DNA of 64,000 nucleotides from Spartobacteria bacterium. GTDB taxonomy: Bacteria; Verrucomicrobiota; Verrucomicrobiia; Chthoniobacterales; UBA10450. The notes beneath the pieces are model-generated. The model ran no database searches, had not been told where the DNA came from, and saw nothing but the letters and a program-made list of their open reading frames with translations. Position numbers and translations under genes: made by a program. Below are positions 52,405 through 59,343 of the stretch, piece after piece. The DNA lies in contig PLCN01000002.1 of the NCBI GenBank assembly GCA_003134785.1, forward strand, positions 372,219 through 436,218. Direction: 5' to 3'. How positions within the stretch are numbered: position 1 is the stretch's first letter; the number at the start of each line of letters is the position of its first letter.

Positions 52405-52935
52405 TTACGGCTTTGGCTTGGCGGAGACAGAAGGGGCTACGCTCGGTGCCTGTGAAGCAACCGGGCTGGCAACAGCTGCAGGCGACACCGTCGAACTGAC
52501 TGGAGGCACTGCACCCACCGCGAGATCGGATGGCTTCACGGACGGTGCGGGACCCGTAGAGGCGGGGGTCATATTAGTTACCGTGCCGGGAGGACCGACG
52601 GCCGATGAGGGACCGGGGCTCGCCGCCGGTGTTGCTGTCGCCGCGGGGGCCGGCAAATTTTTCTTCAGCTCACGGCTCAGATTGCTCGAGGAGTTGCCTT
52701 TGTGCGCATAAAGAATCGAGAGCACGAAAGTCAGGATGAAAAAGAGCGCGGCGAGCCAGCCGGTGATTTTCGTGAGCACGTTGGTGGTTTGTGCGCCAAA
52801 AATATTTTCCGTCACGCCGCCCCCGAACGCTGCGCCCAGGCCTTCGCTTTTCGGCCGTTGCATCAGGATCACGAGCATCATGAGCAGCGCGTCAAAAACG
52901 TAAACGCCGAGCAGGATGTTGATCAAAAGGTTCAT
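52405..52935 (-). CDS. secG: Protein-export translocase subunit SecG with long tail
   Basis: About 176 residues from ATG 52935. The first 75 residues are a standard SecG: helix LLINILLGVYVFDALLMMLV, then ILMQRPKSEGLGAAFGGGV with the conserved GLG segment, and second helix FFILTFVLSILYAH. It is the small partner of the SecYEG channel in the inner membrane. A tail of about 100 residues rich in Pro, Ala, Ser and Val follows, unlike the short tail of most SecG. Adjacent genes are unrelated and no other sec gene is near. A GTG at 52965 would add ten residues. Confidence 0.93.
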   Translation of the reverse strand: MNLLINILLGVYVFDALLMMLVILMQRPKSEGLGAAFGGGVTENIFGAQTTNVLTKITGWLAALFFILTFVLSILYAHKGNSSSNLSRELKKNLPAPAATATPAASPGPSSAVGPPGTVTNMTPASTGPAPSVKPSDLAVGAVPPVSSTVSPAAVASPVASQAPSVAPSVSAKPKP

Positions 52936-53026
52936 CGGGACGGGCAATATCGCCAAGTGGTGCACTTTGTAAACGGGGGATTGGCGGCGCTGTGCGAGCG
53001 TGGCAATTCGGGCCGAGCCATATGCG

Positions 53027-53202
53027 TGTCATCCCGAGCCGCGCAGACGGTGAGGGACCTCACAAGCGCTCTACCGCTTCCGCGTTACGTCACGCGCTTA
53101 CGTTGAGCTGCGCGCGCTCTATGTTGTGTGATCGTAATTTGCAGATGTGAGGTCAGCGCTCCTCCCGTGGTCGCGGTCCCGTCTGCGCGGCTCGGGATGA
53201 CA
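53027..53202. repeat. TGTCATCCCGAG repeat, copy 1
   Basis: 176 bases with inverted ends TGTCATCCCGAG and CTCGGGATGACA. Inner landmarks shared with copy 2 are AGACGGTGAGGGACCTC near the left end and GCTCCTCCCGTGGTCGCGGT near the right end. The centre differs. No open frame of its own; it looks like a non-autonomous MITE-type element. Confidence 0.9.
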
Positions 53203-53222
53203 TTGTTGTTGCGCCAAATAAC

Positions 53223-54053
53223 TCAGCGCCCCTGACGCGCCCTGGCTTTAAGCGCGTTCCAGATTTCGTCCAGCTCCTCAAGTCCCACGTCACCCAGTTT
53301 CTGGCCGCGCGCGCGCAACTCATCCTCGACCTGGTTAAACCGCGAGACGAACTTGTCGGTCGCAGCTTGCAAGGCCGTTTCCGCGTCGAGTTTGCTCTTG
53401 CGGGCGAGATTGACGACGGCGAAGAGCAGATCGCCGATCTCATCCGCCATCGCACTGGGATCGCCCGACGCGATGGCCTCTTTCGTTTCCGCTAATTCCT
53501 CATCGACCTTTGCGACTACGTCCGCGATTTCGGTCCAGTCGAAATTGACTCGGGCCGCCTTCTTCTGCGCTTTCTGCGCTCGCATCAAAGCCGGAAGCGC
53601 CGCCGGAAGATCGGCCAGGTAATGGCCGCCGGCATCGACCTTCTCTGCGCGTTTGATCGCCTCCCATTGTTTCACGACGCCATCGGTGTCGCGCACCCCG
53701 CTTTCGCCGAAGACATGCGGGTGCCGGCGAATCAGTTTAGCCGTCACGTCCTCCAGCACCTCGCCGATATTGAACCGGCCATTTTCCTCGGCTATCTGGG
53801 CATGCATCACGGCGAGCAAGATGAGGTCGCCCAATTCCTCACGAAGATTTTGATCGTCCCTCGCGCGGACAGCGCCCGCCACTTCGTAGGCCTCCTCGAT
53901 CAGGCCCGGCAGCAGCGTCTCGTTGGTCTGTTCGCGGTCCCACGGACAGCCGTCGGGCGCGCGGAGCTTTGCGACGACTTCGCAAAGCTGGTTGAAAGAT
54001 GAAAGTTGAGAGTTGAGAGCCGCCGCACTGACTACCGGCGATGAATCGGGCAT
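53223..54053 (-). CDS. mazG: Nucleoside triphosphate pyrophosphohydrolase MazG
   Basis: 276 residues. MazG hydrolyses NTPs or dNTPs to monophosphates and pyrophosphate, helping to clean the nucleotide pool. Both MazG domains are visible: LRAPDGCPWDREQTNETLLP with EEAYEV and EELGDLILLAVMHAQIAEEN (metal-binding EExxE/ExxD), then VDEELAETKEAI and DEIGDLLFAVVNLARKSKL. The ATG 54053 start adds a 22-residue leader SPVVSAAALNSQLSSFNQ that comes from a GAGAGTT simple repeat, so the true start may lie a little inside. It ends near the MITE-like repeat. Confidence 0.94.
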   Translation of the reverse strand: MPDSSPVVSAAALNSQLSSFNQLCEVVAKLRAPDGCPWDREQTNETLLPGLIEEAYEVAGAVRARDDQNLREELGDLILLAVMHAQIAEENGRFNIGEVLEDVTAKLIRRHPHVFGESGVRDTDGVVKQWEAIKRAEKVDAGGHYLADLPAALPALMRAQKAQKKAARVNFDWTEIADVVAKVDEELAETKEAIASGDPSAMADEIGDLLFAVVNLARKSKLDAETALQAATDKFVSRFNQVEDELRARGQKLGDVGLEELDEIWNALKARARQGR

Positions 54054-54094
54054 CTCAATCTCTCAACTATAGACTCTCAACTCTCAACCCTCTC
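54001..54094. repeat. GAGAGTT/AACTCTC simple repeats around the mazG start
   Basis: AGTTGAGAGTTGAGAG (54004-54019) and the inverted set of CTCAACTCTC units at 54056-54090 can pair with each other. They flank the mazG start and separate it from the DUF2270 gene. Confidence 0.7.
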
Positions 54095-54812
54095 AAATTC
54101 TCCACAGCGACCGGTGCGTGCGGAATTCCGAAACCTCCCCCGTCGTTTTCTTGCCGACATAAATGGTAATGCCCACCACGCTGGCCAGCGTGCCCACGAA
54201 GATGAAGGCGACGAGCCAGGAAGGAATATGTCCGACCCGTAACGCGGCATAGAAGGCGGGGAGTCCTTGCACGGGCGCGCTGGCGTGGAGAAATATTTTC
54301 GTGATCCACGCCACCATGATCAGGATGAAAATGAAAACGTAATTGCGTTTCAGGCGCCGCCCGACCGCTTCGAGTTTCGTGATCTTGAACGAAGGCAGAA
54401 TGAGATCTTCGCAGACTAATTTTTTCCATTCGCCCTGAAGCATCTCGCGATTTTCCATCACCATCGGGACGAGAAAATGCGCTTCGAGCATGCGGACGCG
54501 CGCGCGAAAAGCATCATAGAATCGGTAGCGCCGCGCCTCGATCCAAAGCATGCCCCAGACGATTGCGAGATTGAAAAAGAAGATGATGTGCGGCACTTCG
54601 CGATTCGAAAACGCGATGGTGATAATGGCGGTGCTGCTGGTGATGGCCCAGTTCGTGGTGATGTCGAGCCGCTGACGCCAAATCATGATTCGCCCCAGCT
54701 CGCCCCGGTAGAAATGCGACATCGCATTGACGTAGCCCGGATCGTAAAGGCTCTTTTGGAGCGAGATGGTCGCTTCTTCGCTGAGCCCGGCGGATTGGTT
54801 TTGAGTTGCCAC
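54093..54812 (-). CDS. DUF2270 membrane protein
   Basis: 239 residues with four predicted helices: WAITSSTAIITIAFSNRE then IIFFFNLAIVWGMLWIEARR, and YVFIFILIMVAWITKIFLHA then WLVAFIFVGTLASVVGITIY. The conserved MSHFYRGELGRIMIWRQRLD plus TTNWA and the ARRYRFYDAFRARVRMLE stretch are typical of DUF2270. The family is unassigned; some members are linked to stress survival. It is upstream of mazG on the same strand but separated by repeats. Confidence 0.88.
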   Translation of the reverse strand: MATQNQSAGLSEEATISLQKSLYDPGYVNAMSHFYRGELGRIMIWRQRLDITTNWAITSSTAIITIAFSNREVPHIIFFFNLAIVWGMLWIEARRYRFYDAFRARVRMLEAHFLVPMVMENREMLQGEWKKLVCEDLILPSFKITKLEAVGRRLKRNYVFIFILIMVAWITKIFLHASAPVQGLPAFYAALRVGHIPSWLVAFIFVGTLASVVGITIYVGKKTTGEVSEFRTHRSLWRI

Positions 54813-54880
54813 GAGTGCCTCGATAATTCGATAACTCGGATTACCCCGTCAATCCAATCAATCCCTGCGGTCCGTGCCCA

Positions 54881-55348
54881 ATGTCTGCGCTGCTCTCCGA
54901 AATTCTTGATCCCAAATTAGTCGTACTCGAAGTGCGGGAAGGCACGGCGGCGGAAGCAATCCTGGAAATAGCGGAGTTGCTCCGCGACCACGGACACGTG
55001 GACGACTATTTCAAATTCGGCGATGCGGTCATGGAACGAGAGGGAAGAACCTCGACCAATACCGGCGAGGGCGTTGCTTTTCCGCATGCGCGAACGGATC
55101 TGGTCGGGCGGATCGCCCTGGGCATCGGGCGCAGTGCGGAAGGCATTCGATTCGGCCCGTCGAAAGAACTGGTGCATTTGATTTTCCTCTTCGGCGTTCC
55201 GAAACAAATGGTGACCGATTATCTGGTTTGCGTCGGCGCAGTAGCTCGCGTGGTGAAAGACAAAGCGAGACGAGATGCCCTCATGACGGCGACGACTGGG
55301 GAGGATTTCGTGGAACAACTTCGCGCCGCATCGCTCCTGGTGGAGTGA
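54881..55348 (+). CDS. PTS fructose/nitrogen-type IIA domain protein
   Basis: 155 residues, a single EIIA-fru-like domain. The phosphorylatable His is in EGVAFPHARTDLVGRIAL, with the family pattern TNTGEGVAFPHAR and HLIFLFGVPKQM. Stand-alone IIA proteins of this type (PtsN-like) usually regulate nitrogen, potassium or other processes and do not transport sugar. No EI, HPr or EIIBC genes are in the window. Confidence 0.88.
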   Translation: MSALLSEILDPKLVVLEVREGTAAEAILEIAELLRDHGHVDDYFKFGDAVMEREGRTSTNTGEGVAFPHARTDLVGRIALGIGRSAEGIRFGPSKELVHLIFLFGVPKQMVTDYLVCVGAVARVVKDKARRDALMTATTGEDFVEQLRAASLLVE

Positions 55349-55387
55349 TCAGCCGGGCGCGTCATCGGTTCTTTGCGCTTTCTATCG

Positions 55388-55553
55388 TGTCATCCCGAGC
55401 CGCGTAGACGGCGAGGGACCTCTCACACGCAGCTTGCCTCACACAGAAAAGCATCACGCCTCACTGGCAGCATATCGCGGAAGCGCCTGACCGATCTGCG
55501 AGGTCACCGCTCCTCCCGTGGTCGCGGTCCCGTCTGTGCTTCTCGGGATGACA
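55388..55553. repeat. TGTCATCCCGAG repeat, copy 2
   Basis: 166 bases with the same inverted ends as copy 1 and shared GCTCCTCCCGTGGTCGCGGT near the right end. The last 18 or so codons and the stop of the following glycosyltransferase lie inside it. Confidence 0.9.
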
Positions 55554-56328
55554 GCATACGCGTTCGCCCGCTCACATCACGATGACACACTGTGTCGTGC
55601 GCGGGCCGATTTCTCGTGGCGCCGTAATACCAGCGATGGAGCCGGTGAGGCGAGACCCCGAGATGGTAGAGCACAATGAACAAACCATTCTGGACGCTCG
55701 TCCGCCACGCGCCTTTGCGCAGATGACGCCGCGCTGATGATTGCACGGGTGGATCAAGCACCGCCACTTTGCCGGCCGCGCGCAATCGCCGGGAAAATTC
55801 CACGTCTTCCATCAGTGGAATTTTCGCGAATCCACCCAGCTCCATAAAAACATCGCGCCGGACGAAAATGGATTGGTCGCCGTAAAGCGTCCCGCCATGC
55901 CGGCTCAGAAAACGCGCGACCGATTCCAGCCACACCAAACGCGGATGCCTCCGATCGAATTTTCGATAGAACGCGCCGCCGATGATTTCCGGATCGGACA
56001 ACGCCGCTTCGATTGCGGCTAGGTGCGCTTCCTCCAAATCAGTATCGGCATGTTGAAACACGATCGCGTCTCCACTGGCTGAGCCCGCTCCGAGGTTCAT
56101 CTGCTCCCCACGACTCGGCGCCGCACACGCCACGAAAGTCGCGCCGCACGCGAGCGCGACATGCTCGGAATCCGCATCGCTCGAGGCGTCCACCACGATT
56201 GTTTCCGCTACGCGCTCGAGCCGGGATAAAGCTGGCAACAGCGCCGCGAGATTTTCCCTGTCCCGCCACGAAGGCACGACCACGCTGATTCGAACACGGC
56301 CGTCGCGACCCTCGGCCCGTCCGCTCAC
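55504..56328 (-). CDS. Glycosyltransferase, TIGR04283 family
   Basis: 274 residues from GTG 56328. RISVVVPSWRDRENLAALLP, IVVDASSDADSEHVALACGA, SRGEQMNLGAGSASGDAIVF with QHADT, and LMEDVEFSRRLRAAGKV are typical of this GT2 family, which is often found next to TIGR04282 cofactor or arsenosugar genes (none here). The family normally ends near VSPHRLHRWYYG; beyond that the tail (SSREAQTGPRPREER) and stop codon are supplied by the MITE-like repeat. The GTG overlaps the rhomboid stop by four bases (GTGA), so the pair is co-translated. Confidence 0.88.
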   Translation of the reverse strand: MSGRAEGRDGRVRISVVVPSWRDRENLAALLPALSRLERVAETIVVDASSDADSEHVALACGATFVACAAPSRGEQMNLGAGSASGDAIVFQHADTDLEEAHLAAIEAALSDPEIIGGAFYRKFDRRHPRLVWLESVARFLSRHGGTLYGDQSIFVRRDVFMELGGFAKIPLMEDVEFSRRLRAAGKVAVLDPPVQSSARRHLRKGAWRTSVQNGLFIVLYHLGVSPHRLHRWYYGATRNRPAHDTVCHRDVSGRTRMLSSREAQTGPRPREER

Positions 56329-57161
56329 TGCGGTTTTTTCAAGAGACGATTGCGCGCCCGGTCGAGCGCTCGCCGTTCCGACGCCGTCAAGCTGTTGATC
56401 CCCTGCTTCGAGATTTTGTCGAGCACCGGATCGATCGATTCGTGCACGTTCTCCGATTCCACCACGCGTCGCGGCGTCGAGCGCGGGACAACATGAAACT
56501 TAGGCTTCGGCTGCCAACGCGATTTGAGATCACCCCACCAAACAAGTTCAGGACCGGCGCCTCGTGAGCGGATAAAGAAAAAGGCCGCGGCCATACTTAC
56601 CCAAAGCACAGTCATGCCCGACCAATCGCGGAAAGCGATTAATTGAAAGGTATAAATCGCCGCGAGAGCTATGGCCACCCACTTGGCCATGATCCGCAAC
56701 AGCAACTCGACGTTTGGATAGATGGTGGCGAACGCTACGAAAATGCCGAAATGCAAAGCGGGTGAGCCGGCCAGGCCCGTTCGCTCCGAAATTCCCCAGA
56801 GCATGAGGAGCAAAGTGGGCGCGAGAAGGAGGACGAGGTAGAGAACGATGAACGCGCGGCTGCCAATGAAACGTTCCACTTCACGCCCGAAAACGAAAAG
56901 CATGTACATCTCGATCGCAAACCAGAGAAGTCCTGACGGCGAATGGACGAAAGCGTAGGTGGCGAGCTGCCAGAATTCTCCGCGTTGCCAAACGAGCGCG
57001 CTGTCGAAGGCCAGGTGTCCCAGAATGCCGGCGCCTCCGATGAAGCACGCCACGATTGCCGCGAAAACGTGAAGACCGACGAGCAAGGTCGTGACATAAA
57101 TCGGATGACGTCCCACCCATGTCACCGGCTGGTAGTCATCCGAAGTGGTGACTCCAAACAT
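56325..57161 (-). CDS. Rhomboid-like membrane protein with DUF6576-type tail, probably inactive
   Basis: About 278 residues from ATG 57161 (MFGVTTSDDYQPVTWVGRHP). There are six or so helices. FVHSPSGLLWFAIEMYMLFV and FGREVERFIGSRAFIVLYLV align with rhomboid TM2-3. The catalytic GxSG loop is replaced by AGSPALHFG, with Pro where Ser should be, the TM2 Asn is absent, and no TM6 His is seen. The tail DKISKQGINSLTASERRALD is the DUF6576 motif found after rhomboids. It is therefore likely a rhomboid pseudoprotease that binds or sorts membrane proteins. Confidence 0.82.
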   Translation of the reverse strand: MFGVTTSDDYQPVTWVGRHPIYVTTLLVGLHVFAAIVACFIGGAGILGHLAFDSALVWQRGEFWQLATYAFVHSPSGLLWFAIEMYMLFVFGREVERFIGSRAFIVLYLVLLLAPTLLLMLWGISERTGLAGSPALHFGIFVAFATIYPNVELLLRIMAKWVAIALAAIYTFQLIAFRDWSGMTVLWVSMAAAFFFIRSRGAGPELVWWGDLKSRWQPKPKFHVVPRSTPRRVVESENVHESIDPVLDKISKQGINSLTASERRALDRARNRLLKKPQ

Positions 57162-57205
57162 GCCTTCAATTAAGTGTGCGCGCTCAGTTCGCGCAAGCGG
57201 CGTTC

Positions 57206-57253
57206 GTGGCATCGGCATCTTGCCGATGGTTCATGGCTGGAAGCCCATGCCAC
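57206..57253. repeat. GTGGCATCGG...CCCATGCCAC imperfect hairpin
   Basis: 48 bases starting GTGGCATCGGCATCTTGCC and ending AAGCCCATGCCAC can fold imperfectly. It lies in the gap between the divergent rhomboid-like gene and pckG. Confidence 0.6.
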
Positions 57254-57339
57254 GCAAAATTTGCTTGGAGAAGCGGGCGAAGCGGCGAAAATGGCAATTC
57301 TCTCCGCGCCACTTGGGAATTAGCGCGGAGCCGCACTTT

Positions 57340-59151
57340 ATGGATAACCTCGCGCCAGCCATCTCGCCCCCGAGCGGAATCGGCGATTCCAAGCCGACGA
57401 ATCCAGCGGTGCTTGACTGGGTCCAGGAAGTCGCGCGCCTGGCCGAACCTGAAAATATTTTTTGGTGCGATGGATCGGAGAAAGAAAACGACTATCTGCT
57501 CGAGCAAGCCCAGCGCCTGGGCGTGGTGATCAAATTGGATCAGAAAAAAAATCCTGGTTCGTATTTGCACCGCTCGAATCCGAATGATGTCGCGCGGGTC
57601 GAGCAATTCACCCTCATCTGTACGCCGACGAAAGAAGAAGCAGGTCCCACTAATAATTGGGCCGAGCCGGCGGAGACCTACACAAAACTTCACGGCATGC
57701 TCGCCGGAGCGATGCGCGGGCGGACGATGTTCGTCGTGCCCTACATCATGGGCCCGCCGGATTCGTCCTTGACGAAGGTCGGCTTCGAAATCACCGACTC
57801 CATCTACGTCGTCCTGAGCATGCGGATCATGACGCGAATGGGATCCATCGCGGTCAAGCGTCTCGGCGCCGATGCGGAGGCGGAATGGAATCGCGGCGTT
57901 CATTCCTTGCTCGATGTGAATCCCGATCGCCGGTTGATCTGCCACTTTCCTCAGGACAACGCGATCATCTCCGTCGGCTCGGGTTACGGCGGAAATGTTT
58001 TGCTGAGCAAGAAATGTCTCGCGCTCCGCATCGGTTCGTATCTCGCCCGCAAACAAGGCTGGCTCGCCGAGCACATGCTGATTCTCGGCGTGGAATCACC
58101 CGAAGGCCGGAAGCATTACGTCGCAGCGGCGTTCCCGAGCGCCTGCGGGAAAACGAATTTTGCGATGCTCATCCCGCCTCCGCATTTCAAAGGCTGCAAG
58201 GTCACCACGATCGGCGACGACATTGCGTGGATGCAGATCGGCGAGGATGGCCGGCTCTACGCGGTCAATCCCGAGAATGGATATTTCGGTGTCGTGCCGG
58301 GGACGAGTTACAAATCGAATCCAAACGCGATGACGTCGATTCAGCACGACACGCTCTACACGAATGTCGCGCTGACCGATGATGGCGATGTCTGGTGGGA
58401 AGGAAAGGATGGCGCGCCACCGGCTTCATGCACCGACTGGAAGGGAAATCGTTGGACGCCGGACTCGAAAGAAAAAGCTGCGCACGCCAATAGCCGCTTC
58501 GCCGTTCCGATGCGGAACAATCCGGTGCTCGATCCCGATGTCGAAAAGGGCGAAGGCGTGCCGATCAGCGCGATCATTTTCGGCGGACGCCGGAGCGACA
58601 CGATACCGCTGGTTTTTCGGGCGTTCGATTGGACCCATGGCGTTTATGTTGGCGCGACGATGGCTTCCGAAACCACTGCGGCCGCGACTGGCGCGGTCGG
58701 TCAGGTGCGGCGCGATCCGATGGCGATGCTGCCGTTCTGCGGATACAGCATGGGGAAGTATTTCCAGCACTGGCTCGAGATCGGCCCGCGCCTAACGAAT
58801 CCGCCGCTGATTTTCAATGTGAACTGGTTCCGGAAGAGCGCCGACGGAAAATTTCTTTGGCCCGGTTTTGGCGACAACATGCGGGTGCTGAAATGGATCA
58901 TCGACCGCTGTGAAGGCAAAAGCGGCGCGGAGAAAACGCCGATCGGCTGCATTCCGCGGCCCGAAGATCTCGACCTGGAAGAACTCGAAGGAGTTTCAAA
59001 GGAGCAATTGAAAGAATTGCTCTCCGTGAAACCCGACGAGTGGAAAAAGGAGCTCGAAGGACAGAAGAAATTTTTCGAAACGCTCGCGCCCGATATGCCC
59101 AAGGCATTGCTCGCCGAACGCGAAAAGGTAGCGCAGCGGTTCGCCGATTGA
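57340..59151 (+). CDS. pckG: Phosphoenolpyruvate carboxykinase (GTP)
   Basis: About 603 residues from ATG 57340, preceded by GGAG nine bases upstream; the open frame upstream to 57145 covers the hairpin repeat. It converts oxaloacetate and GTP to phosphoenolpyruvate in the cytosol for gluconeogenesis. Visible: FPSACGKTNFAMLIPPPHF (phosphate loop), GDDIAWMQIGEDGRLYAVNP with metal and kinase motifs, ENGYFGVVPGTSY and GPRLTNPPLIFNVNWFRKS. The length is normal for the GTP enzyme. Confidence 0.97.
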   Translation: MDNLAPAISPPSGIGDSKPTNPAVLDWVQEVARLAEPENIFWCDGSEKENDYLLEQAQRLGVVIKLDQKKNPGSYLHRSNPNDVARVEQFTLICTPTKEEAGPTNNWAEPAETYTKLHGMLAGAMRGRTMFVVPYIMGPPDSSLTKVGFEITDSIYVVLSMRIMTRMGSIAVKRLGADAEAEWNRGVHSLLDVNPDRRLICHFPQDNAIISVGSGYGGNVLLSKKCLALRIGSYLARKQGWLAEHMLILGVESPEGRKHYVAAAFPSACGKTNFAMLIPPPHFKGCKVTTIGDDIAWMQIGEDGRLYAVNPENGYFGVVPGTSYKSNPNAMTSIQHDTLYTNVALTDDGDVWWEGKDGAPPASCTDWKGNRWTPDSKEKAAHANSRFAVPMRNNPVLDPDVEKGEGVPISAIIFGGRRSDTIPLVFRAFDWTHGVYVGATMASETTAAATGAVGQVRRDPMAMLPFCGYSMGKYFQHWLEIGPRLTNPPLIFNVNWFRKSADGKFLWPGFGDNMRVLKWIIDRCEGKSGAEKTPIGCIPRPEDLDLEELEGVSKEQLKELLSVKPDEWKKELEGQKKFFETLAPDMPKALLAEREKVAQRFAD

Positions 59152-59155
59152 GTCC

Positions 59156-59261
59156 TGTAGCCTCTTCGCTATGCGAAGCGCCCGAGGTGCGTCGACTCGA
59201 TTTACGACGCACGATAGGATTTTGACGCCATCCTCACGTCGCCCACAGGGCGACGGCTACA
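59156..59261. repeat. TGTAGCC...GGCTACA repeat, copy 2
   Basis: 106 bases with the same ends as copy 1. It contains CTTCGCTATGCGAAG and CGCCCACAGGGCGACGGC, plus a GTGCGTC/GACGCAC hairpin not seen in copy 1. It lies five bases after the pckG stop. Confidence 0.85.
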
Positions 59262-59268
59262 GGAGATC

Positions 59269-59293
59269 GTCCGCGTGGCTCGGGACGACATTG
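59269..59293. repeat. Fragment of the TGTCATCCCGAG repeat
   Basis: GTCCGCGTGGCTCGGGACGACATTG matches the right end of copy 1 (53027-53202) and the flanking bases except for a few changes. It probably marks an old insertion next to the TGTAGCC repeat. Confidence 0.7.
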
Positions 59294-59343
59294 TTTTTAC
59301 GCCGGAAATTTGCGAACTTGAGCGCTTAATCGGATAGTCTCCG

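Noticed and set aside
53153-53455. 100-codon frame ending in the TGTCATCCCGAG repeat
   Set aside because: It is a shadow of mazG in another frame; the similarity of its tail to the glycosyltransferase tail only reflects the shared repeat.
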